DNA of 64,000 bases from Atopsyche davidsoni (lineage: Eukaryota; Arthropoda; Insecta; Trichoptera; Hydrobiosidae). Below the pieces are notes generated by a model. It saw nothing but the letters and a program-made list of their open reading frames with translations, searched no databases and was not told the DNA's origin. Position numbers and translations under genes: made by a program. Below, piece by piece: positions 14,931 to 25,299 of the stretch. The DNA is taken from assembly GCA_022113835.1 (NCBI GenBank), contig JAILWY010000021.1:3472001-3536000 (forward strand), given 5' to 3'. Each line of letters begins with the position of its first letter. The first letter of the stretch is position 1.

Positions 14931-15635
14931 ACTAGCGGATACCCGGCGTGTTTTACTACGCTAAAAAAATAAATACATTTATTTTATTTGTTCGATAAAG
15001 GAAATTTTGTTTTTTATTTACTTTTTTATCTTAATGCTAGCGAATAAACAATATATTGAGTTTTTTCTAATCTTAAAATCTTCTAATTCTAATCTAATTT
15101 TATAATCTTCGATACGCAATTTCTATTGGTTAAAACGAATGTACAGAAGCCGCTCACTTTCAATTTTGGCGTACATGTCAACAATGTACTGATGAAACAC
15201 TTCACGGCATTTTAAAATGTGATTGGATTGTTAGGCTCTTATCATAATGCGATATGTATAATAATCCATAGATGAAACTTGTAATACGAATATTTTTTTT
15301 CCCATATAAAAACAGACAAACTCATTATGATAAAATTCTCTGTTGTGAATGACAGATAGTGATTTTGTTTTATGCACGATCTTCACGATGTTCTTTTTTT
15401 AAATTCTTTGCGAGGAACGATCTCGACTTTACAGATGTTGAAAAATTTTGTATGGAAAATGTCGAAATTTACATAATTAATAGGCCGAATGTATTTAATG
15501 CATTGTTTTAATAGTCTCAAAGATTCATAGTATTATTGTCTTTCAAATGAAACCGGTTTGGGGTACATCGGTTGGATGGTTTCAAAGCCTATGACGAACA
15601 TAGAAACATTTTTTGTGTTTTATATATATAGATAG
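14931..15635 (+). mobile_element. Transposable-element copy of about 700 bp with ACTAGCGGATACCCGG head
   Basis: The left end ACTAGCGGATACCCGGCGTG and the right end (GGTTTGGGGTACATCGGTTG, then TTTCAAAGCCTATGACGAAC, then TATATATATAGATAG) resemble the two ends of a repeat type common in insect genomes. No coding capacity remains. Class assignment (LINE-, SINE- or Helitron-related) is not possible by eye. Confidence 0.5.
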
Positions 15636-15639
15636 ATTC

Positions 15640-16150
15640 ACAAAATTATACAATACATTTAAAATACATTCCCACATCACTTATCTACAATTAATAATTG
15701 TGTTATAATAATACCTGCTTTGTCAATAAAAACAGAAGGCACTGAACTGAAGTTATATTATTAAATATTTATTATTAAATATTTAATGTAAGAACACTGA
15801 AATAGTTTAATATGTGTCGATAGAATTTTTTGGCAGAGTGCACTTATTTGTGACAATTTACAATAAAATATTTTCATACATTAGAAATGCCCGGTCATTG
15901 ACCTTAGATATTGTTACACTCCAACATGCCCAATATTTTTCAGTGCTTCAATACATTCCCATACAACATTTCAGCATTCAAAATGGCTTCATGAGAGTGT
16001 TAACTTACTTCACATTCATTAAACAAAACTAGCTTATATACAACTGCTTTTGCTGTTTCAGTAATTTTAGTTTATTTATACATCTGATTCAGTTTAAGGT
16101 GTGGTTTTAAAAAGTGTGATAAATTGTTATATACAAAGTTATGGAACTAT
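15640..16150. other. AT-rich spacer
   Basis: This stretch contains only short frames without splice support. I see no feature in it. Confidence 0.4.
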
Positions 16151-16154
16151 TAAG

Positions 16155-16536
16155 ATGGTGAAATTTGCTAACAGTTGCATTTTTCAATCTGAGTATTTTA
16201 TTGGTGAGTGTTATCATTTTATTGTGCTATTTTCTAAATATCTCATTTGAGGTATCTAAATTTCAGTTAAATGTAAGTACTGAATGCAAATAAACGTCTG
16301 CCTTGTGAATTATAGCAATGAAATTAATTGTTGTGAAATAATTACTAATTGTGAAACTTGTGCATGAAATGCAATATCTATACACAATATAAGATTAACA
16401 CTTAGCATTGTTTTACAGTACATAACCAAAGTGACAAAAAGCTGTGTTCTTCATGGAGTGCTCGATTTCATAGAAGCCGTTGGGTCTTCAATCCAGGTTC
16501 ATTCTGTCCACTTCCTCTATCAAGCCATCACACAAG
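16155..16536 (+). CDS. Candidate two-exon coding fragment, unrecognised
   Basis: The segment 16419-16536 is bordered by a good acceptor (ttgttttacag) and donor (CACAAG|gtaagg) and is open in two frames. One reads VLHGVLDFIEAV then SSIQVHSVHFLYQAITQ. The other reads SARFHRSRWVFNPGSF. A short upstream exon (ATG at 16155, donor ATTG|gtgagt after 16203) joins in frame with the second. No family is recognised and no continuation was found. Confidence 0.3.
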
Positions 16537-17128
16537 GTAAGGCACAATTTTGCTGTGACATGGTGACAATTGTGTAAGTACATTTTTTTTGTATTTTACT
16601 ACACCGAGGTAGGTTTATGTTATTATGTTAGAGTTTACACCCATCTAATGCATTTCTATCGTTTACGAAAGATACATCAGAGTAAAGACATTACTAAATC
16701 TTATCATAATTTTGATACCTTTGAGCACTTTCATGCACCCAGATTCATATTAGCACTGTTCGCAGCAGAATTTAAAAAAAAGTGAGCCCCACTAATATTC
16801 TGTTCGTTGTTTCGTCACTAACTTCTATAGAACAGACGAGTATTAGTGTAAACTTTACGATTACATGAATAATATGCAAACTGTCTTACACAGCTATTGG
16901 ATCCATAGAATGTTTTAAGAACAAATCGGAATCCATTAAACGGCAACAATCTTTTCAGTGAATTTTTACTTTTTGAAATAAGAGGTCATACCTTAATCAA
17001 GTTTCAGATATTAAAATAAGTGATCTTCTGATTATACTGATTGACCTAATCAACAGTTTATTGCGTTCGTAACAGATCTTGTATCACATATAAATGTTTA
17101 AAACATAGTTTGTACTTAAAATGTTGGA

Positions 17129-17464
17129 TTAACACAACCTGAAATCGGTTTCATCTATAATATATTGAGGAATATGTTGAGATTGCATTTTGATTTGGGA
17201 TTTAGGATGAATAAACCCATAAAGGGGTCTTTCAGTTACTATCAATCCTTTTGAGTTTCCAAGTAATAAAAAGTTAATAGCTTCCCGAACAATAGAAAAG
17301 ACCTTGTAATGGCAATAAAAGTGTATGTCTTCATTTAAGGCAGCATTACAATTGTAAAGAATGTGTTGAGTTGTACACGTATAGTACTTAGGATTAAGGA
17401 CATGGGACTTATTCCAACGAACCAGGTTGCGTGGGTCTGATAGAGTATGCTGAAACGCATACAA
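17129..17464 (-). pseudogene. Relic of the C-terminal region of a LINE-type polymerase
   Basis: The 110-codon frame has no ATG start. It includes NPKYYTCTTQHILYNCNAAL, followed by YKVFSIVREAI. The Cys...HIL.NC..AL pattern, then a basic/aromatic stretch and VL..I, resembles the Cys/His segment after the reverse transcriptase in many LINE-type ORFs. The usual WRHD is changed (YCHYK). No RT core motif is seen nearby, so it is a fragment. Confidence 0.4.
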
Positions 17465-17599
17465 ATAAAACTTTATTTGTTTATGAGACCAATTATTTGA
17501 CTAACACTTCCAATTGAAAGCCCAAAATCCGAATTTAATAATTATTTAAACAGCTAAATTTATGTATCAAGTCATCAATATAAAAATGAATAGAAAATA

Positions 17600-20500
17600 C
17601 TATAAAATATTAGTAAAACAGGGATGTTGAATTTTTGGATTTTTTATTTTATTAAAACTTGAAAGCATTTCACTCACAAAATATGTCACACTAAAAATTA
17701 CATACACATTCATAAAACCTTAAAGAATGCTTACAAGATATAAAACTCTCTTACAGTACTTATAATTAATAATATAAATTTACATTTTATTTACAAACTC
17801 TAGTTTTTATTTATTTTCATTTTTGTTGCAAACAAATATAAAACTTTAACATTCCAAACCAAACGTAATAAAAACAATCCAAAACAAAACAGATTATCAA
17901 CAATCGAAATAGCAACGTTTGGTCGATGGGAGACCAATCATTGCTACTTTACCAATATAACAAGTTAATAACAGCACATGTAACATACCCACAGTAGTCA
18001 TATTCAATTATCATGAATACCCACAGTTGAAACAACAATACAACAATGAACTGCTCTGCTTTTATCGTATGCAACATAAGCTGTCTTGAACTTAACGAAC
18101 CATTTTACAAACAGTACCAATTTCAATACCAATCCCAATCGTTCAAAATGATAATGCTTAAGATAAAAACATCAAAACATCAAAGATCTCTAACCAGCTC
18201 ATATAACATACAAGAATTACAAAAAAACAGTAAAAACTTAACTAAAAACTAACTCCATACACAACAAATATTAAAATATATTTTTGTTGGAAAATTATTA
18301 TTACTTGAATTGAATCACTGAGAATTTTGAAAATTATCGGGAATATTACATGGTTAGCTCTAATTCAATTTAATATTTAAACAATACATAGTAATAAGAT
18401 ATCCACACAAAAAATCAAATTCAACTTAACAATCAACAAACAGACCAAAAACATGAACGTAACATTATTTTTATTTGAAAACAATAAATCAATTTCTATG
18501 AGATTCAACAGCTTGGATTTTTTCGTATTATCAGGATTTGAAATTAAAATTTAGCATTTTCTAGAAGATATTGAGACTATGGGTAATTTTAAATTTTATT
18601 TAAGTTGCAGGGTTTGGTTAAGATTAAGTAAATTGATATTAAAAAAATAGAGAGTGAAATATTTGAACAATGTTGTTTTTGCCAAAATCATGAATATTTT
18701 TAAAATAACCCAAAATGTTAAAAAATAGTTTGACGGTAATTAAGTAATTTGTTAAATGAAAAAAAAAAATTGCAAAACACTTTCCAATCTTTAAACCACA
18801 AATTCATAGAAAATTATTAATTCAACAATATCAGAAAACTTAACTTTACAAACAAGAAACATGAACGTAACAGATAAATCAAGTAACAAAACTGAAATTT
18901 AACAAAAAATCAGATACGTTTTATATTTTGATTAATATTGAATTTAATGCTATTTTCTGATATCTAAACAAAAAAAACATTTATATTCAACAATAATTTC
19001 TGAAGTAATATAACCTGATCCGAGTACGTAAGTGCAATTAAAAATATCTAACAAAAAACATATATCATTCAAAAACACATACATAGACTCAAAAATGAAA
19101 TTTTGTAAAATAATAACAGAATAGTTTGTAACAGAAAAAAATATCAGAAAACAACATTATGGATTTAGTGAAAACGGTCAAACAAAACAATAATTTGGAA
19201 AACATTAACGCTCATTATAAAACTCAACAGTAATGATACAATGGCCCTCCAAAGGTTCTTCAAAAAGGAATTTTGTTCATTAGATTATTTGATTAGTAGT
19301 TTCCAATAGTGCCAAAGTTGAGAAATGCAATAACAACAAAAAACAAGAACAATATTGTAACAAATAACTTCAACGGATGGTTAAACACAAACTTAACTCG
19401 AAACAATCAAAATGAAAACTTAAATGAAAGAGAAACAGAACAGATTTTGATTTTTTTCTTTTGAGAATATAACGATAACAAAACTTCTCAATCTTATCTT
19501 ACACGCTTAGAGAAATATTATGCAAAAAATAGAGAAATATTTTTGATTCAGTCAGAATAATAAATCAAAATTAAAAAGAAATGAAAACAGTAAAAATGCA
19601 TTTTAAAGTGAAATTTGTTTCTTTGAATCTGCAGTTTTGTAATAAAGTAATAATAATGGCTAAATAAATTCCTCCTTAGTAGTCTATTGTCCATAATTTG
19701 ATATAAACTTTAAAACGAAGAGGAAGGGAGGCCAAATTAATTTTGAAGTCCTAGGCTATCAGCCAAAAAAAAATTTTTCATTAAACTCAATCATGTTAGA
19801 ACTGCCTATCGCTATTCAGAAATAATTAATAATATTTTAATTAAATTACTTGAAAACACAAAGGCACAATTACTAGGCACACGAAACACACAAAAATCTT
19901 ATTGTTATAAAAATTAAAAGATAACTTAGGTGAATTTTACAGAATATAAATATTCAGATATTATCATAATCGTCTAATGAGGTTAAAAAGGAGATCACCG
20001 TTCATTATCATTTACAAGATAATATTATATATTTAATTAAGAAATCAATTAAATGTAATATCTACATACTTTTATTATGTGCGAAATAAACTAATATTTT
20101 TGAAGTAACCGGTAAATGTTTAATATTTGTAAAGACTTTCAGGAATCTAGAATTTTAATTAAAGCCATATATGATTTTATTTTGATTTTTGATTAATTTA
20201 GACACTATTGATATTACAAATAAATTGTCGAGGTTACGTAAAATTAAAAACTCTCACAAAGTACTAAAACTAAATAGGTCAGCTTAAGCCACAGTATTTT
20301 AAATTGACACTTATACTTACAAAAAATTAAATAAGACAACGTTAATCTTAAAATATTCATAATTAAGGCACACAGAATGCTAAACTACTAATAACATGAT
20401 TGAGCAAATAATAAGAACCCTACTAATAATGTTTTTATTTGTTTTTATTTTTATATTTTAAAAAATAATAAAATATAATTTTCAAAGAAACCTTATGGAA

Positions 20501-20900
20501 TTATTTTCAAACGATTGATTAATTATTAAATATTGAATTAGAACAAACCAGTAAAATCTTACGAATCTAATCTATAAAGCAAAATTATCAAACTACTACG
20601 TTATCCTAAAAAAAAAATAAGTTGAAACTAAAGTTAATGTTAATAATAATCGCAACACGTTAATTATCTGTAGAAAAAGAAAACTAATTACTAAATCTAA
20701 AAAAAGACTGAATGTGATGAAAACATAATACTAAGAATTTACATGTAACAATAATCTTAATTAAAAATGAAGGTACAATTTGACATTAATGTCACAAAAC
20801 ATGAACACAAATCCAATTGTCTAATATAACATCAACGTAACAGCCAAATGGATATATTAATAATAATATCATAATTTTGCAGCCGAAATTAAATTTTAAC
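17600..20900. other. A-rich, strand-skewed block with a recurring ACATGAACGTAACA motif
   Basis: Over about 3.3 kb the + strand is visibly richer in A than T and poor in G (many AACAAA, AAAACA and CAACAA runs). ACATGAACGTAACA occurs near 18450 and 18858, with variants near 20795 (ACATGAACACAAA) and 20822 (ACATCAACGTAACAG), each in similar AACTTAAC/CAAACA surroundings. No long frame is open. It probably lies in the intron following the coding exon at 20934; it may be a decayed tandem array. Confidence 0.5.
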
Positions 20901-20933
20901 GTTTTCAAAAAGTAACTTCTGCGAGAATCTTAC

Positions 20934-21202
20934 CGAGTGTCTGGAAAAAAGGTTGTAGTGCTGGTGTCGAATAACAGGCTCGGAGCAGGGAGGACATCTT
21001 CTGTGTTAGAAAGTTGAATGGGGTTGATATTTATTGAAATTCTTCTTGATAAGTCCTGAAGTGTGCGGCCATCTCGAACGTCTTCTGTGGAAATAGTTGT
21101 GCAAGGTCGAAGGTAAATATTTGATTGATTGAACCCCGGATGGAAGTTTTGCTGCAATTTTTCATCGTATAATTTAGAGTCTTGAAGTTTCTTGAATGTC
21201 AT
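20934..21202 (-). CDS. First coding exon of an unrecognised gene (partial)
   Basis: The ATG follows an ACAACGTCAAAATAAAG leader that is preceded by a possible acceptor (aaaacgtag). The exon encodes 89 residues beginning MTFKKLQDSKLYDEKLQQNF and ending TTTFFPDT, then closes on the donor ACTCG|gtaagat in phase 2. Composition is Ser/Thr/Asp-rich and probably disordered; no domain is recognisable. The TATA/initiator promoter about 1 kb upstream fits as its source. The next exon should start with one base completing a CGN Arg codon; I could not find it, so the first intron may be long and leave the window. Most of the exon is part of a tandem duplication. Confidence 0.6.
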
Positions 21203-21423
21203 CTTTATTTTGACGTTGTCTACGTTTTATTGAAATCCCAAATTGCATCTTCAATCATCATCTTCTGTGGAAATAGTTGTGCAAGGTCGAAGGTAAATAT
21301 TTGATTCATTGAACTCTGGATGGAAGTTTTGCTGCAATTTTTCTTCGTATAATTTAGAATCTTGAAGTTTCTTGAATGTCATCTTTGTTTTGACGTTGTC
21401 TATGTTTTATTGAAATCCCAAAT
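21081..21423 (-). repeat. Tandem duplication of a start-codon exon (period 180 bp)
   Basis: Positions 21081-21243 and 21261-21423 match over about 163 bp with some seven substitutions. Each copy carries the same leader, ATG and first roughly 40 codons. In the upstream copy the frame runs ...TISTEDDD and stops because the homology breaks there; in the downstream copy it continues to the donor. Substitutions in the shared part give residue changes such as D/E and G/E but no stop. Confidence 0.85.
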
Positions 21424-21429
21424 TACTAT

Positions 21430-22050
21430 TTCACAAATATTATTTTTCAGAAATGATTTTTGTTTTGTATTAACTTTTACAGTGTACTCTCGTTGATTTT
21501 GTAAGAACATTCGTTTTAGTCTGCGTGCCTTTGCTTCTTTGTGCATTTTTAGTTTTTCAAAATTATGCAACAATCATTTTTGTTTATTTTTTAATGCTAT
21601 GATTTTTCAGTTGTAATTTTGGTAACTTTCTGCTCTTTGAGAGATTTCACTTTCTGGCTATCGCCACATTTTTATTTTTGGATTTCTTTGGTGGTATTTA
21701 TTTATTCATCATGATGTCCTCGATAACATTTAGATTTTGATGATTTTTCAAATTCTCTCTTGGTCGAACTGTAAATACAAAATAAGAAAAATAAATAAAT
21801 TTCTTTTTACATTTTTTTGACGATTTGACGACAGATAAAAAACTGATTTTAAAAAACCCATTTTTTAATCTGCGATCAATCAAAATTTTAATGAAAATCA
21901 AAAATTTACTTTTTATAAAGCAGTATTTACAAATTTTGCCATAAGTATAAAAATTGCAGTTAAACAAAATATTTGTTCAAATACAGATAAAAGTAAACAC
22001 TGGATGTGTAATCACTACAAATTCAAGGCAGAAAATTAAATACATTTTTT
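21430..22050 (-). other. First intron of the unrecognised gene
   Basis: This AT-rich stretch between the 5' UTR exon and the duplicated start exon has T-rich runs on the + strand (21460-21660). I see no coding features in it. Confidence 0.4.
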
Positions 22051-22058
22051 TTACATAC

Positions 22059-22227
22059 CTGTAAAATTTTCACTGGGGTCACTGACGGGAGTTGTATTTC
22101 AATTTTGATAATTTCACCTTTATTTAAATTTTAAAAATATCACACTAGTGAATAAATGTCTCCAGCGGGGTGGCCCCCGAGGGCAGCAGTCGGGTCGACC
22201 GCCTCCCTCTGCGCCCAAACCTCGAAT
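22059..22227 (-). other. 5' UTR exon of the unrecognised minus-strand gene
   Basis: From the initiator to the donor (TTTTACAG|gtatgtaaa) there are 169 nt with no ATG. The first half is GC-rich, the second AT-rich. The ATG in the promoter (GGCGATGAC) lies upstream of the predicted +1 and is not counted. It splices to an acceptor before the coding exon near 21220. Confidence 0.6.
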
Positions 22228-22258
22228 GAAAGTCATCGCCGCGACGGGTGCTTATATA
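22224..22258 (-). promoter_or_regulatory. Core promoter: TATA box plus initiator
   Basis: On the minus strand TATATAAG (22258-22251) is followed by the insect-type initiator TCATTC, with the presumed +1 A at 22227. The T of TATA lies at -31, the expected spacing. The promoter is embedded in an unusually GC-rich 200-bp patch (22160-22330) within AT-rich surroundings. Confidence 0.65.
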
Positions 22259-23835
22259 CCCCCATAAACTCAAAACCACCCCCCGTCTGATCGGGACCCT
22301 TCCTTGATCGAGCCCGAGCTTCTTTCACAGGGAACCGGTATTTTTTTTCTCCTCACAAATATTATACAATGCCGATTGTTCCGGAGGAACTAAAGGTGCG
22401 CAATTCCTTGGGAAGGATTTGTGATTCGAGGGGTTAAAGGTTTCTAGCTCGTTCTCATCCCCATGCGAGGGGGTTCCGTGTGAACTTTTGGACTGAAATG
22501 AATAATCAAGTTTATCCAAGACCGGATGGCAAATTCATATTTGTATAGATTTATTCGTACTTGATCCTATTTTTTAGGTATTATTATACTTTATTTTATA
22601 AATATAAACCACCATCACATTTGAACTTCAAAAAAATTATACGAAAATATTCATTATTTTGGTTTCGATTTTATGTGGGAATATTTTTTCAGTATCATGA
22701 AAAATATTTCAATAAATCTGATCTGATAAATAATATTAGATATTTTTTTGTGATAGTATCCACTATATATTATTTGTGCTAACTGTGTGATTCTTCATTT
22801 TAAAGTATTTATTTGGTTATATTTTTGATTCACAAAAATGTGTATTCTTTTAAAATAATTATTATGTTTCATGTTTTTTGGTTCAAAATGATGATTGTTG
22901 TGAATATTTTTTTCTCATGAACCTTCATTTGTCTGTATAAGATGTATTAGTATGCATGAAAAATAATTTATCTAACCAACGCGCATTAGACATCCTGAAG
23001 AGGTACACAGGTACAGTCTGATATACTGAAAGGAGGCCTTTATCCGATCCCTTGTAAAGTCACCCCAATCGCAGCACCACGTGTTCTTATATCTCCACCC
23101 TAATAACATAGGAGAGTCATGGGAAAGTAAATCCCAAATCTCACTTAGGGAGAACCCAGGTGTGCTTATTAATATGCAATGCTATGAAACTCTGCCAAAA
23201 GTATGAAATTAGAAAATTAAGTATACTCAATATATTGAGCGCAGTCACAAATATAGTCTGTATTTTAATATTATTTATTTAACAGAAAGTACTTGGGAGA
23301 TTCAATTATAATATTTTTTAAATGACATGCTTATTTATGCTCTCACTTTTTATTTTTTGACGCGATTAGTTTCGCTAACATCGTCAAGCTAATATTCTGC
23401 TTGAGTATTTATCGATTTATTTTATCTGTGAATGTTAACCTTTGTGCAACTAGATATGATAAGGGTGTATATATTTTTTAGGAACTGTATATTTCATATC
23501 GTTTATCTATAAAATGATAATATCATTAGGCTGTCGTTTCAGATGCATTCTGAAACATTTAAATTAAGGATTGTCAGTTATGTAATCATAGTTTGAGCTC
23601 ATAAATACAAAAAATAGATCTTTTTCATAAATAAAGAACCGTAATAAAAATCCTAAATCTGCGATTATCACAGTTTAATAATAACTTTTATTTATACAAG
23701 GTTTATTTCTTTGTATTTCATAATTGATTATGAATTTTGTTGTGTTACTATAAATAAGCATTATCATCAATAAACAAAGCCTTTACGCAACATCTGAATA
23801 AATAAAAATCGAATACTCGTAAATAATTATTTTTT

Positions 23836-24014
23836 GATGTTGAATGATTTGTTTCTTGGGTGTTGAGCTGCTTGAAGTTCTCCTTCCTCCGATTTTTCGG
23901 TCTCCGAGCTGGGAGCATCTTCATATCCCTGAAGATAGTCCTAGCATGGAGATCGAAACGATGGAGCATAAAAAATTTCAAGCACCGCAGCACCCAAAAA
24001 ACCAAGTCATCAAA
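23836..24014 (+). repeat. Fold-back repeat family X, best copy
   Basis: The left arm 23836-23876 (TTTCTTGGGTGTTGAGCTGC, then TTGAA) pairs with the right arm 23977-24014 (TTCAAGCACCGCAGCACCCA, then CAAGTCATCAAA). The centre carries CTTCCTCCGATTTTTCGG and TAGTCCTAGCATGGAGATCG. The frames open on both strands through it are by-products of the inverted repeat. It is about 180 bp long and has no coding capacity. Confidence 0.6.
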
Positions 24015-24518
24015 TAACAACAAATGCTCAAACTTACGAACATTTATTTCGCCAATATATTCAGTAGTCAAAATCAGTCGCATCTTTCAATCTCATTACT
24101 AATGTCTGTGGAGCCAAGTCAGGTCTGACAAAAAAAAACTTTTAAAGGGGGAAGTATAGTCCTTATGCTCGATATGAATACACCCCAGACCTGGAACAGG
24201 ATTATCAAAGTCAAAGGACAAAAGAGCCCCTAAAGATCACGTTCAGGCCATGGGAAGTTAGCTCGCGTGAGATGAATCAGTCCTACGTGTATTATATTTC
24301 CAGTTTGATATGTGAAAAATTGCACAAAACTTTTGCAAACTAGTTTCTTTTATAAATCAAGCCATACATTTTTTTTATTTGCACGTTATTTTACTTGTTA
24401 TGAATTCCGTTAAATGCATATAGATTTGTGTATTAAGGCATAAAATGCCGTTACAAAATATAGCCGTAAACTTAGATCAAATATAAAAATCAAGTAACCC
24501 GTCGTCGGCATAAAGAAA

Positions 24519-24770
24519 ACGCGCTTCTTCTTCTTCACCGCGTGCCTCTCCTCAGAGGAGGTTGGCGTCCACCTCACTGACCATATATTTATGCTGAATT
24601 AGTTTTTATGCTTTTCAAAGAGAAAAATAGTTTAGTTGGTCCCCGGGTCCTTCTACAGACACTGCAGTTTTATAATGAAAGGAAAAGTCTGCGTATTGCT
24701 GCTGCCCAATAGTATTATTATATAATCATTTCCTTACAAAGCTCTGGCGTTTAGATCTGATACTCCTTCT
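24519..24770 (+). repeat. Repeat family Y (SINE-like), copy 1
   Basis: The copy starts with a CTTCTTCTTC run, then GTGCCTCTCCTCAGAGGAGG and TTGGCGTCCACCTCACTGA, then GGTCCCCGGGTCCTTCTACA, CTGCAGTTTTATAATGAAAG and TTTAGATCTGATACTCC. It aligns collinearly with the copy at 41919-42155. Confidence 0.7.
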
Positions 24771-25068
24771 GCAGCAAACAATCCTCAACGAGGTACTTCC
24801 AGAGCACGTCCCTCCACTACTATTACGAGTCCACTACTCTATTACCGATCTTTTACACACGCTCAGGGTACAGCATTACAGCCATGCACAAGCAACAGAA
24901 TGGGGAGAGCGGAGAGGGATTCATCGGCATCTCAAACGATGCGGCTGAGCTTAAAATCCGATATGACGATCATAAAAGACGGCAATCAAAACACCCGCAT
25001 AGAGATTCAATTGACATAATGACTTGATCCTGGAAACATTAAATATTGTCGCGTATTAATTTCTGTCC

Positions 25069-25100
25069 TATAAAAGCCGATACGGGTCGCGTGCCAGTGC
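25069..25100 (+). promoter_or_regulatory. Candidate core promoter with TATAAAAG
   Basis: CCTATAAAAGCC at 25067-25078 is followed by GTGCCAGTGC, whose CAGT could be an initiator about 27 bp downstream, and by a GC-rich leader. No ATG-started coding frame or donor follows convincingly, so the transcript is unknown. Confidence 0.3.
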
Positions 25101-25299
25101 CGGCTCGTGCTTGATACATCATCCTGCCCCTCTCCAGCAAATTAAATCAATTGAATCTCCATTCAAACCCACGTGCCAAAATTATACTCTGTTTTATGCT
25201 GGTACGGAAACTGTGGGAGTGGATGGCTTGCTTTTGGATACGGGCGAGATTCGATACAAAATCAATAATCGGTACAAAATAATAAATAATTATTAATGC

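Larger units (their letters stand above)
22330..25060. other. Promoter-upstream and intergenic region
   Basis: Positions 22330-22530 are a GC-rich continuation upstream of the minus-strand promoter and may hold its proximal regulatory sites. Segments at about 22980-23170 and 24100-24290 look like decayed retroelements. A GACGCGATTAGTTTCGCTAA stretch at 23356 resembles the core of the fold-back at 33974. No gene is recognised. Confidence 0.4.

Noticed and set aside
22231..22240. ATG in GGCGATGAC as start of a Gly/Arg/Pro-rich ORF
   Set aside because: It lies upstream of the predicted transcription start at 22227, so it would not be in the mRNA.
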